Notes under the pieces: model-generated | Told to the model about the DNA's origin: nothing | Databases searched by the model: none | Seen by the model: only the letters and a program-made list of their open reading frames with translations | Translations under genes and position numbers: made by a program | Shown: positions 1 to 26,700 of the stretch, in pieces | Layout of the letters: every line of letters begins with the position of its first letter | Numbering within the stretch: position 1 is the first letter of the stretch | NCBI GenBank assembly: GCA_039621445.1 | Contig: CP154954.1 | Span: 59,444,847-59,508,846 of the forward strand | Reading direction: 5' to 3' | Length of the DNA: 64,000 bases | Origin: Euglena gracilis | Taxonomy: Eukaryota > Euglenida > Euglenophyceae > Euglenales

Positions 1-118
1 CCAACGTTGGGGGGGGGGGGCTGGTTGGGGACGTTGGGCGGTTGGACGGTGCCGTGGGCCCCCAACGTTGGGGGGGGGGGTGGTTGGGGACGTTGGGTGG
101 TTGGACGGCGCCGAACCC
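1..118. repeat. tandem 60-nt GT-rich units
   Basis: CCAACGTTGGGGGGGGGG followed by TGGTTGGGGACGTTGGG occurs twice, starting at 1 and 61. Confidence 0.85.
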
Positions 119-371
119 ACCATCACAACAGGGCGACCGGCAGCAATAAACGCACAGACGCAAAACGATCACATAACAGCCCGGGGTTCCCAGGGGGTTG
201 CAACGTGAGGCCTGGTGGGGGGGGGGGTCGACCCCCCCCACCCACCACAGCATTTTCACATATTTTTTTAACAAATCTACCCGGTGCCTTCGGCGCAGGG
301 AAAAAGCTTTGGGGTCGAAAATTGGTGCTCCTGGAAATACGGGAGGAGGTGGCGAGGGGGGGCTGACCACC
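119..371. other. downstream flank of WDR70, no gene seen
   Basis: This GC-rich stretch has G and C runs and a GGTGCCTTCGGCGC hairpin near 283. It would include the WDR70 3' untranslated region. No coding signal was found. Confidence 0.6.
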
Positions 372-14450
<14,079 letters not shown>

Positions 14451-14989
14451 GGACCTCGATTTCCTTCCGGCGGCTGGACCGGAATAAACCATTTTGTCCC
14501 GGGGATTCCACGGCCGGGAAAAGGCGGCCAGCTGGCGGGCAGGCCCCCCTGGTCAGTCGGATGAGAATTCATGTGGTGTCTTGGTGTAAAAAAACAGGGG
14601 GGGGGGAGGGGCCAGGGATATACGGAAAAATGGCGGATATCGGACATATGAATCCTAACTGAATGATAAATAGTAAATTTTGCGGTGCGCCAAGTTTGCA
14701 AACTGTTCCGCTATGGATGTGAAGGCTGGTGGGCTGGTCAGGGTGCTTTACTGGAGGGCTGCACCCCCTCCCGTCCTGATGAAAAGAGCACCAGCACCAG
14801 CGCTAGTGAAAAATTCCCTTTAGCTCAAAAAGAAATTCAAACACGTGCTTTTGAAAGCTTTTCTCGCCATTAAGAGGACGATGCCTGAAATTCACCTTAA
14901 AAAAACAAAACGTCCCAGATATGGTGGGGGGGGGGGCTGTATGAATTCAGTGCTGTTGTACACACCCTGGCTCGTCCCGCCCCAACGAT

Positions 14990-15325
14990 ACGGCCTGGCC
15001 ATACAATTTTTGGAGTGACCCCCCCGGGGGGGGGGGTCACTCCACTCTTCGAAAACCCAGTCAATCACTTTTTTTTCGGGAAACCAGTCAGTCACTACCC
15101 CCTGGGGGGGGGGGGTCGGCCACTCTAGAATCCAAAGGAAATTTGACCAAAAACATGAAAAAAGCCAAAAAAATTTCCGGCGCCTTCGGCGCCGGGTCAC
15201 TTTTGTGGTTTTGTGGGGGAGGGGTCCGGGCCAAAAACCAGTCAGTCACTCTAAAAAACCAGTCACCCCCCCGGGGGGGGGGGGGTCGGCCAGTGACTAA
15301 GTGCCAGTGACTAAGTGATTGTATG
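14990..15325. repeat. CCAGTCAGTCAC / GGGGGGTCGGCCA element cluster
   Basis: Repeated CCAGTCAGTCACT and poly-C/poly-G palindromes surround a central hairpin GGCGCCTTCGGCGCC (15179). A related copy is at 8155-8370. Confidence 0.6.
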
Positions 15326-16336
15326 GGCCTGGGGCAAACCCCCAAACCCCCAAAAGTCACTGAACCCAAGGCCTGTGCAGGGGCAGCCACAGACTGGAAC
15401 ATGGCCTCCGACACATCGTCGGGAGGCAGGTCCGCCATACGGGCTGCAGAGAGGAGCGGCAGACGTGAAGCTCTGGATGCCCTGCTTCCAGAAAAATGCA
15501 TTTCGAAATGCTCTTCCAGATGGAAAGGACTCAGGTGAATTGACTGATTCGATGAAGAGGAAAATTTAATTAAAATGACTTACAAAAGTGAAAGAGACTA
15601 GGAGAAGAGGGTTTATTGACCTCAAAAATATAATGAAACTCACAAATGTCAGGCACAAATGAATGCACTCGCACAAATTGGAGCCCTGCTTTGGCTGTCT
15701 GTTTTTTTGTAGCAAGCATTTTTTCTGAAATATTAAAAGAAAGAATTTTGCAACCCTGAGAAAATTCTGTGCATATAAGAAAATTGGGGGGGTATCCTCC
15801 AACCTTTTTCAATATCAACAAATTTCACTGCACAAAATCAATGAAAATCTCCCAAATTGATATCGATTGAGGGGAAAGTTATTGAAACTGTTCTTCGTGG
15901 GCTGACCGACAAAAATACTCTCCAGAGAACAATCATTTGGGTAAGATATCATATTGTGGACAGGCTTGGAAGGATAAAGATGAAACTGAACTCACTCACA
16001 CGAATGTGTTTTTGAATTGCTGCCATTGGTGTCGGCACAAAAGCTGGGTCAAGCAATCAGAGGTTTTTTAAGGACCCAAGAGGGGTCGGACCCACCAACC
16101 CCCCCCCCCTGGCTGCCTAGCTCGGTGAGGGGGCGGGTCCAATATTTTATTCAGCGCTACACAACAAAATACAGGAAAACCAGCCTTTCAGGGGGCAACC
16201 ATTCGACCGAAGGATTAAGACCAGGGGAGAGAGGGGGATGCACACCCACCCACCCACCTCCTGGGGGGGAGGGGGCATTGTGGACCCCCCCCCAAAGTCC
16301 AAAGTTAAAAAAAAAAACTCCTGATTCGGCCCAAAC

Positions 16337-16537
16337 CAGAGGTTTTTTTTAAGACCGGGGGGAACCGCGAAAAACTCCAAAAATAGAACCTTTTCAAAAA
16401 TTTTCGGTGCCTTTGGCGCCGAAAAGTATATCCCACTCCCCCCTGGGGGGACCCCCCCCCCCCGGCCCGGGGGGGGCTCGGCCGGACCCTCCCATCCTGA
16501 CCCCCCCCCGGGGGTCCATGACTAAAAAAAATCCCTA
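16337..16537. mobile_element. hAT-like MITE, 8-bp target duplication
   Basis: It starts CAGAGGTTTTTTTTAAGACC and ends GACTAAAAAAAATCCCTA. The exact duplication GCCCAAAC flanks it (16329-16336 and 16538-16545). A GC hairpin is at 16406. It lies between the methyltransferase and WDR70 genes. Confidence 0.9.
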
Positions 16538-17701
16538 GCCCAAACCCGGGGGAACACCTGCCCGCCCCCCCCCTCTTTGAGTCACCAACCTTAACAAAAA
16601 AATCCCTGCTGCAAATCCCTCAAAAACACCATTTCTTGTCCACTGTGGTCCCTGTTTCTTAAGAATTCAGAGCTCAGAACTAAAATTCTCAGAGGTGGAC
16701 TGAGCTTGATACATCAATCCTGCTGGATGGATAAAAAGGATGGCCATCGCAGAGGGAAAAGATGGAGAAGACTTTTACAACAGTAAAGATACTGGCTACT
16801 CCTTTCCTGTTAAACCACTACCCAAACAATTCAAGGGGCCTTTTGGATTTGGAGGAAAATTATTTGACTGGGCAAAAATAATAAAAAATCGTTCCTTAAT
16901 GGGAAATGGACACGAGAGGAAACACATCAGAGAAAGGGGTATTATCCAAGAAACTAGGGTGTGGAAAAGCTACGGTCTTGATGGCCTTTGACACCCTGTC
17001 AACAAAAAATACTTTGTCATTCAAGGAACATTTGCTGCAGAATGGAACGGCAGACATTGAACTGATTTTGGTCGTTTGATGACTTTTTAAAACATTTCTT
17101 TTTTACGGAGCAAAAAAGTAGGGTCGTCGGTCGCCAAAAAAAAAAACGTGAGGCAACATGCGATGCAGAGAGGAGCGCATCCGATTTGGAGCTGGACAAA
17201 GATCAAAATGATGAGAAAGACGACGCAAAGGGAATAAAAATACACCGTGGCAGGCAGCACAAGAGGGACCGCGCACCACTCGCTTCGCATAATTAAAAAA
17301 CCAGTGGCACATCAGCGCTGCTTGCAGTGGGAAGGATGAACGAGCCCAACACCCGATGGCATGGCAACCCTGTTTTCCCACCTCCACCGGGAAGTCATCA
17401 CATCACGAGCGGGAACCTGTCTTCGTTGTACCGCACGTAACAAGTATTTCAACCGGATTTTTTTTTGCACTATACAGTAAATTTCAAGCCAATTCAAGTC
17501 AAAAATCAATAAATGGTGACATGAACTAACATGGAAATTGGAGTCATCAGTTTAATTTTACATCCAATGCTTATTTAAAAAAGGGCCAAAAAATCTGCTT
17601 GGGAGAAAAACAAGCACGCAGAAGAACTGGGCGCAAAGGAAAGACAGTCATTTTGCCCTGTGAATGTTTCCTGGCGTTCACTTTGCTTTGGTATCTCAGA
17701 T

Positions 17702-20700
17702 TCACCGGCCACTCGGTGGGCTGAATATCTGGGGTGAGATCCTTGGCGTCAAAGCCCAACGTTTCCTGCCATGTTCCCGTCGCCCATTTATCACCTGCTC
17801 TGGCCCACAGGGTAAGCCCCGGCCACGTTGGGCGGCGTTGTCGTTGTCGGAGGCACGCCCGGCCCCCCACGCCTCCAGGGTTGCCCTGGGCAGGCGTGCT
17901 TCCGGGACGCGTGGCGCTCCAGCTCCACGACGTGGCGGTCCGCCACCGCCCGGTCGGCCGGCGTCCGTTTGCTCGGTGGACCGGCCCGAAACGCGGCAGA
18001 AACCAACACACCCGCAAGCCCCCGACCCAAAAGAGAGAACGCCACCACTGGGCTCAAAAGGGAATACCTGGGCCTCATTGTCTGGGGGTTTCGTCGGCTT
18101 TGAAATCCACGCCTAAGAATCCCATGCCGAGCACCGACTTTAGACCATACAGTTCCAAACAACACAAACATAAATCATAAAATTCTGAAAACCGCAAACT
18201 GTGTCTGTGCCCCTCCCAACTGTGCCCCCCAACTGTGACCCCCTCCACAAGGGGGACGGTATGCATGCAGAGTGGTGGCGATCATAGATTCACTTGTTGA
18301 CCCCGGGGGGGGGGCACTTTTCCCGGGCTCAAACCCACTCACCCACCCACCCACTTCTTTCAACAACCCACCCACCCACCCACAGCCCCCACCCGGATCA
18401 CCCACCCAGCCAAAAACCAGCAACAAAATCAATTCAAAACGCTGGGGGAAAAAAATTCCAGCCCGGCCTTCGGCCAGGCCAAAATCTGACCCATGGCGCA
18501 CCCGGGGGGGGAGTCCAGAGGCCCAATACACCCACCCACTCTCGAAAACCCACCCCCACCCCCCCACTCACACAAGTGTTAAATGAATCTATGGTAGCGA
18601 CCCAGCCAGCAGCAACCCGGACGGCTCCAGGCAGCCGCAGGGCCAACGCCGAACCGCTTGTTGTTGGGCAGGATGTCGTCACACACGATGAAAGAGCCCG
18701 GCCCAGCCATGGCCCTGGGAGGGCCAGCGACACAAAAATGGTGGGGGTCAAAAAGCCACCCCTCCCCCCCGAAGGAGGAAACCATGCAACACGCTGACAA
18801 CTGCTTCTGAGGACAGGTTTGCCAATACCAGGCGACAGCGACCCTGACAGTTCCTCCCAGGGGGGGAGGGGGTGCACACGCCCTTTTTCAGCCTCCCCTC
18901 TCTTTTTGCTGCCTCTGGTGTAGGCCAATCCCTCTTTGTGTTTATCTTAGGCGGCGCATCTCGCACTTAATCTTTTTTTGACGATGTGCGCAAATGCGCA
19001 CATCGACATTTTCTATGAAAATGACAAGATACGACCCCAAAACCCCAAATATGTAAGCAGGATGTGATGTGGTGCCCCAGGACGCGGAGATGGAAGCAGG
19101 GATTTTGACAGGTTGGGTTGCCTAAGAGCAGGTATCACCACAGCATATGGTATGCACAACACCCAGCAGGTGTGTTTAGAACCCTGCAATGGCTGTCTCA
19201 TTAACTTAGCATATTGACTGAACGATTTGGTGAGGTGTGCCCAAGCCTGAAGCGATACCCTGAAACTTGGCTGTATGAAAAATTGGTGGTCGGTGCGGGC
19301 AAATGCGCAAATGGACGGTGTGCGCAAATGCGCACACCAACCATTTGTGTACCTGTGAAAAATACAATGTGTGACAGCCGAAATGGATGTGTTTGTAAAA
19401 TTGTACAAATGGTTGGTTTGCGCAAATGCGAAAACAGACTTTTTGGTCGGTTTGAGAAAATCTGCGCACACCAACCTCTTGTGAAACTTACCACGCGTAC
19501 CATTTAGAGGATGTGGCACCACTGCACTTTGGAGATCCTTAAGTGCGAGGTACTCTGTAGAATTTAAACACAACAGAATGACCAGCCTGTGGGCCCGGAA
19601 TTTGGGCATCCACAATTGAAGCTGTGAAAAACCATATCTTAGCCCCTGAAACATCAAAATAAACAACATCTCCAGGTTTTATCCTGAAAAACTGATTTCA
19701 GAAGTCCCCTCACCCGCAGTATTTCAGTCCGAAAATGAGGTACAGTGCATTGACTGAAAATGGTTGTGTCTGTTGACTTGGGAATCCCCGTGTTCAGGGG
19801 GCCATATAATGCAATACACTGGCACGCTTCATTTGACCTTCTCAGACATACCTTACAACACCACCACTTTGAGCACAACACCTCCACAATCTGCTCTGCT
19901 CCCGTTTCGATCCTTCTCTTGTCTCAGAAGTCCCTGTTGCCAAGGCTTCAAAATGGAAAAGAATTTGGTTGGTGCACACAATTGTGAAGAGCAACCATTT
20001 TAATGGTTGATGTGCGCATTTACGCATACCAACCACCCAAACATACCAGCAGTATTCAAAAGAGGGGGTCCAGCACCACAGGAATACAAGGGAGGTAATA
20101 CAACAGTGTTGGTACATTCATTTTCGAGCTCCAAACACACTGCCATTGGAGGCTCTTGGATGGTTTTTAAGTGGTCGGTGTGCGCAAATGAGCGCATTTG
20201 CACACACCGACATCATTTACACTGTTGTGTGGGTGCCACGGAGCCTTGAACATCAATGGGGCATTGATGGCAACTTGCCACCAAATTCAACAGGAAACTG
20301 GTAACAGTCCTCCTGTGTTCTGTATCCCACTCATCAACCCCCAGTGGCAGAATTTTCGAACAGTCCATTGTCTATGTGGCATGTGTCCTTTCGTAAGCAA
20401 CTTCCAAAACCTTCACAATGTGCCCCAAAACTTCAGAAAGCAAGCAAAGGAGTGGACCTGCCACCCCACCGCCAGAGCACCACCTGGCGCTGGCAGTTGT
20501 CACACAGGGAACAGGGGGTGGTGGTACCAGGGTTTTGGTGTTTTTGTTGGTGTTTTTTTTTTCACCATGGGGGGTACAGGTCCGGGGGTTTCGTGTCATT
20601 CTGACCTCAAAAAAAACAGCAAAAAAAACACGTAATTCCCGGGAGAGCTGGTGCCAAAAAGAGAAATCACTCGTATTTTGTCCAATCCTGCTGCCTCTCG

Positions 20701-23700
20701 CTCTCACCCCCTGTAACGCCGGTGCTCAAATTAAAATTTGGTTGGTTTGCAAAAATGCGCACATCGACCAAAAAAAAGACTCGCTTAAGTGCGAGATGCG
20801 CCTAAGTTTATACGCGGGTCATAAGACTCGGTTTCTCGGATGGTGGTGGGTGGCTGGGAGCATCACTGCTTGCATTGTGGGTTGGAACACCACGTTCCAA
20901 CCACAAAAAAGTTTAAAATACAGCTCCTTTCCATTTCTCAACTGCCAGACAACATGCAACACACAACAACAGACCTCAAGATCTCCGAAATCACCACAGT
21001 GCTTTTCGATGGTTGTTTTTACACTTCCTTGCGGAATTTAGAAATTCGAAACATGCAAAATACACACATTTTGATGCGATCCAAAACCACATTTAGACTT
21101 AATATGAATGTGTTTGGGACCATTAACAAGCAAATTAACTTTGCCCCCCCCCCCAAATCGTTTACGAGGAGAGAAAGACCACGCAATAGGGAAACAGATC
21201 GCTATTGAATCAGCAGAATTACCCCAACCACTAGATTTCTGCAAATTAAATTGCAGAATTTCAATGGAAGAGTCCGTCTCCAACCAAGGTGTCCAGTCGC
21301 ACAAGCACATCGTAGGCTTCGGCGTTCCTCTTCATTTGTTTGCACTTTGAAGTGGGACACACCGCGCGTTGGCGATGTCGGCCTCCACGTCCGCCAGCCG
21401 GTGGGAGCCGTCGATGAGGAAGAGGCCCACCCCCGGCAGCGGGAAGCTGCCCAGCGCGTTTTGGGACCGCCCCATGTGGGGGAAGAACCGCGTCGGATAC
21501 CTGCGGTGGGAGACGAGTGCGGATGCCACAGACACACCGTGCATACGTGCACAGATACCAGTGGGGGATGCGTCCAAAGAGGGGGGGATCAAAAGAAGAA
21601 AGAAGAGGCGGGGAAAAAATTACACCCGGTGCGAGACATCAGACCCCTCATTCAAAAGATGAAACACCATTGTTGTAATGGAGCTTGTTTGTTTGTCATT
21701 CTGTCGGCCAAGGAGAAACATCCTGTTTTCTGTGTTCCCTAAAATTCTGAATTAAAACGATCAACAAAAACGCAAAGACTGAATTCCGAAAGATGCTTTT
21801 GGGAGCCCGACACCGTTGCAAGGGCAGACGGATAGGGGGCACCTTCCCAATAAACACCCAGGTGCGGTCTGAGGAAGAATGAGTTTCAGCAATTGTCGCT
21901 GTCGCGACAACTGGAGGCAGCAAACCCGCCCCCCTACCCCGGATCCTCCACCACCTGTCCAGCAGGACGCGGGCGAGGGGCAGGCTGTACGGGTGGGCGA
22001 AGGTGTCGAACGTGTGGACGACGACCCCGGCCCGGGCGGCCAGCATGGCATGCGCGCTGTGCCCCGCGTTGAAGCCCACCTGTCGGGCAGGTGAGGGCAG
22101 CGAGGCGTGTGAGGAGGAGGTTGAATGTGGCCGACCCCTGGGTCAGGCACTCCAAGGCACCCCCGCGGGGGGGGGGGGGGGGGCACGTGGCCAAAAGTGG
22201 CTCCGGAAGCCCGGAGAAGCCCATGTTTGGGCACATTTTGACAGGCAGGCACTCCGATACGGGGTGTGGTCAGCCTCGCATTAAAATTCAGCCTGCTAAG
22301 GAGATAAAACTGTCCACAATACCATGCGCCCCAGTGAGGTCATGAGGAGGTGGAATGGGATGCACCCAGTGGGGGTTTGACGCCTCGAAAACTTGGCATA
22401 TGCTCCCGCACACACTTTTCGGCCCCATGCAAGTTGCCACCCTGTGGCTGCAGTGATCTACATAACCACATCACCCCATTCCTCCAGCATTCGAACCAAA
22501 TATTTTGGCTACTTGGGGAGCAAGCCATGCTCCATTTGCGAATTGGTTGAGTTCAAAAGAGCAGGATGATATGGACTGGCTTGCATTCAGCCATGGCGCT
22601 GTTACCAACGGCCTCTATTGTCTGTGCGGAATCACGAACACTGGCAAGCGGTTGTTGCCCATCTGTCCCACCTGTGGCCTCCAGCATCATGCGTGTGTTT
22701 CCTGTATGTTTATGAGTGTTGTTTGTATGGATATGCGGTTTGATGAGGAACCGTGGAGCCACGGTAAGCATCCTGAAAAGTGGCATACCTCCACAACGAC
22801 GTTGATAGAATCGTGCTGTTGAAGGAACTCGATGAGCCACTCCTGTGGGTGAAGGGGGACGAGTAACGGCAGCAGTTCTGATTTTGTGGCTGCGAGAATC
22901 CCAAATCCTTGGCATTCCTGGGCGGGAAATGAACATTGGCCCTGGTGCTTGAAGGGGCCGTTTTCAGACAAAACCAGGGTGCTGCTGTCTTGTAAGGGTG
23001 TGCTCTGACAAGAATCATTGAGTTGTGCCCCTTCTTTCCGGAGTTCAAGAAGTTGCGAAGTGACTTTAAGGCAAGAGGGGAAACTGTGCCACTTATCTCT
23101 GACGGCGGATTCCTCTCGAGACCAACGTGTATGAGCACGCCTGCTGCTCCCGGCTCATGTGCCCCTCGTGCAAGCGGCCCCCCGACACCACCACCAGCGT
23201 GGCGTCCACCGTGTTGAGGCTGGGCGGCCCGGCACGTGCGGACAATGGAATTACCTTCTTTGATCCCTCTGATTTCTGGGGCACATGCCTCTTGGAAGCA
23301 CAGCCTTGGACTGAGACCAAACAATGTTCTCCCGGGAATACCATTTCATCGGTCGAAATCCAATCCTATGGGGGGATAATACTACTTTGGGGAGATAATA
23401 TTCAAAAAATCATTATAAAAATGAATGAAAATTAAAAAAAACCTTCAATGACAGCCGTGTAGCAACAATGTTCCCCACTGGTGAACAGGCAGCAGGAGAT
23501 TGGCCGGGCTAATTCCCCACACATTGGGACACTTCTGGAGGTGACAGAGAAGATGAATTAGAAAATGAAAAGCATTCTGCGGCGTCAGGCCGAGGCCCCC
23601 AGAGCGTCCCACTCCTTCAGGCTTTGAAAGACTTGCGTCCGCATGTCCGGCTGAGGGTCCGGGGGGCAGCGGCGTTGCCTGTGAAGGGAAGAAGGAGTCT

Positions 23701-26700
23701 CCAGCAGAGCGAGACAGGGACTTGAAAGCCCGGAAACGGGGGCAAGGTTGCAAGGTGAACCACCAACCACACATAACCCCCCAGACAATCAACAGTGCCC
23801 AAGTTGAGAACCCGAAGGGGTATCACACCTCAGGAATTAGAAGAAAAACCTGCGCTTCCTGCAAGCACCACACACACAGACATGTGCATGACCACATACA
23901 TGCAGTGCCATCCTATATGTGGGGATCGCCTGGCACACAGGCCACCAAGCAAGAACAGGGAGACATAGATGTGGCGTTTCTAAACATCCCCAAATAATAC
24001 CCCCGGAGTATTATTTTTTTCGCCAAAATCCCCGCCGAGGGGGTGGGTATTATTTGGGGGGTGTCATTTTTTCAAAACCTTCGAAATCTTTCGAAAGTCC
24101 ACGAGACCCAAAATAACACCAAAACCACCCTTCTTGGTAATTTTTTTGCACTTTTCGTAAAAAAATTGACATTTTTGGAGGCACAAAAACCGATTTTTTT
24201 GGTCATTTATTGCCATGAACTCTGATTTTCAAACACATGTTTTCGGGCGATAATCGAGGTCGGGGGTATTATTTGGGGAGAGGTTTAACGGGTGCTGGCT
24301 GTTTTCATTGTTCCCTTCTTTGCTATTCAGGTTGTTTCAGCAAACTGCCATCTCTGGAACTTCTCGCAATCCTGCAAATATTGTTGTATGTGTAATGTAA
24401 TGTAATGTAATGTAATGTAATGTAATGTAATGTAATGTAATGTAATGTAATGTAATGTAATGTAATGTAATGTAATGTAATGTAATGTAATGTAATGTAA
24501 TGTAATGTAATGTAATGTAATGTAATGTAATGTAATGTAATGTAATGTAATGTAATGTAATGCAATGCAATGTAATGTTGTATGCGAACGCGCTGGCAGA
24601 GGAAACGTAATGCAGGTGGAACCAAGGGCACTTCCGTGAAAGGAGGGGCACCTCCAAACTCCGAACTTGACATCCAGCATCTGCCCCCACCACCCCCGGT
24701 TTTGGACGGTCGCCCCGTTGAGCACGGCCTCCACGATGGCCTCCGGCAGGTGGGCCTCCTGGAGGAGGGGGAGGTCGGTGCCAGGGGTTTTTTTAAGACC
24801 CCTGGGGGCTGGGGGACCCACCCACTTTCCCCCCAAAATGGCCAAAAAATCGCGAAAGGTGCTAAAAATAGCACCTTTTCAAAAAATTTTGTCGCAAAAG
24901 GTATATCCCCCGGGGGGGGGGGGGGGCTCGGCTGGACCCACCCACCCTACCCCCCTCCCCCCAGGGTCCAAGACTAAAGAAAACCCCTGGTCGGCACGCT
25001 CGGCCTGCAAGACATCGAAGTAGGCCCACAGGGCACGGGTTGGTAGAGGGCCACTGCAGCTGCCGGGGAGGGGGGGACCGCGCGACGCACAGGAAGGAGA
25101 GAGTGCCGGCCCGTGAGCACGGAAACGACGGCACTGGACCGTTTGAGTGCGTTGGCGATTCCCTTGTGCCACGACGGGCTGGGCAGCACTGTGGGCACCG
25201 GCAATCTGGCGGGAACACCAAAACCATCTCCAGTGTTTGTCATTAAGCTCAATGATAAGGAACCGGTGATGACCCTCAGCCCCCCCCAAAAAAGGTGGGC
25301 CACCCCAGATGGTCAAGCTGGGGTTGATGGAGCCCATTTTGAAGCTTGGCAGGTAAGCTTTTGACAAGAACCCCGGGGTCCACTAGCTGGCATTTTACCA
25401 GCCACTGGAAAATTCCCCCCCTGAGGGGGTCAGGGGTACCCCGACTGGAAAAAAATTACTCCGGCAGGTAGCGTGGGAGGCCCACTTGAGGATTAATAAC
25501 CCCCCCCCCTAATAGGCGCTTATAGGGGACCGCCGCCTCCGGCGGCGGGGGGTGCGCTTCTATTTGGACCCTACCTGCGCGGTTTTTGTTGATTTCCTTT
25601 AGAAATCCCATCAAAATGGGGGTGCGCTTGTAGCGGACCGCCGCCTTCGGCGGCGGGGGGTGCGCTTTTATTTGGACCCTGCGCTTGTAGCGGCCCCGTG
25701 CTTCTATTAGGGGGGGGGTTACTTGTATGTGAGGAGGGAGGGGGCAATCTCGGTGGTTTGTGTCCTTCCGACGTGGCGCTGTGTTGCAGGGACAGATCAA
25801 CCTGACACGCCCCAGGACATTCAACAGTGCTCAGGTGGAGAAAAGGGGTACCACACCTTGGGGCGATGGAAAAAAAATTACCACTCCTTTTGGGCTGCAC
25901 GAGGTTCGGGTATGGGAATAGCTCGGTGGGGGGACTTAGGCCCCCCCCCCGAGCTGTCCCCCCCCCCCGTACTGTTCCCATTGGGCCGTAAAGGGTCCCG
26001 GGGACGGGAATAGCTCGGGGGGGGGGGGGTACTCTTACCGTGCCTCTGGGCCAAAATGGAACTGGACAATATGGTTTTGGCTGACTTTGTTCCAAAAAAA
26101 AATCCAAAAAATGCCAAAAAAAGGGGCATTTTTTGGCAGGTTTTGGGTCGAAAAAAGGTTTGCGGCACTTCGGACAGGTCTCTGGGAAAAATCCACTGGC
26201 TAGACTTGCTTGCACCCCCCTGGGGGGTCCGCTGGGGTTTCCGCTGGCCAAATTTGGACCAGTCGAGCCCCCCCCCCCCCCCTAGACCCAAGAGGGTGCT
26301 GCAAACCCTTAAGGAGAAGCAGGCACAGTCACAAATTTTTGCCTGGATCAATGGCTAATTTGGGGGGGGGGGGCAACTTGGGAATCTGGGGTAGGAGAAG
26401 ATGAATGAGCGGCAGATCCCCTACCAGACGCCCTGCCGGCCAAGCAAGAAGTGGCGCCAGGGGGCCCAAGATTCTCATGAATGCAGCTCCTCCCTGGTCG
26501 TGCGTTGCCATCAAATCATGCACACATCGCCAAGGCCACATCAGCATCCTGACGTTGGCCTCAGCGACATGTGATCGATCTTTTTCAGCCGATCAATGGA
26601 CATCCTACACGCGTTGGCATTGCCTTCGGACAATCCCTGTCGAGCGAGCACTTTGGAACACCTGACCTGGCGAGCACCTTGACCGGTAATCTCAAAAAAA

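Larger units (their letters stand above)
14451..17701. other. intergenic region between methyltransferase and WDR70
   Basis: It holds the CCAGTCAGTCAC repeat cluster (14990-15325), the 8-bp-duplication MITE at 16337 and A/T-rich DNA. No coding signal was found. Both neighbours run leftward. Confidence 0.55.

Noticed and set aside
23127-23250. Plus-strand frame with a C-x2-C-like block (CCSRLMCPSCKRP)
   Set aside because: The minus strand of the same patch (ATLVVVSGGRLHEGHMSREQ) is on the strand of, and in order with, the methyltransferase exons. The plus reading is probably a mirror, though codon composition alone does not separate them.
24323-24874. 183-codon frame with ITLHY repeats
   Set aside because: Translation of the TGTAA pentanucleotide array joined to part of a real exon in the wrong frame.
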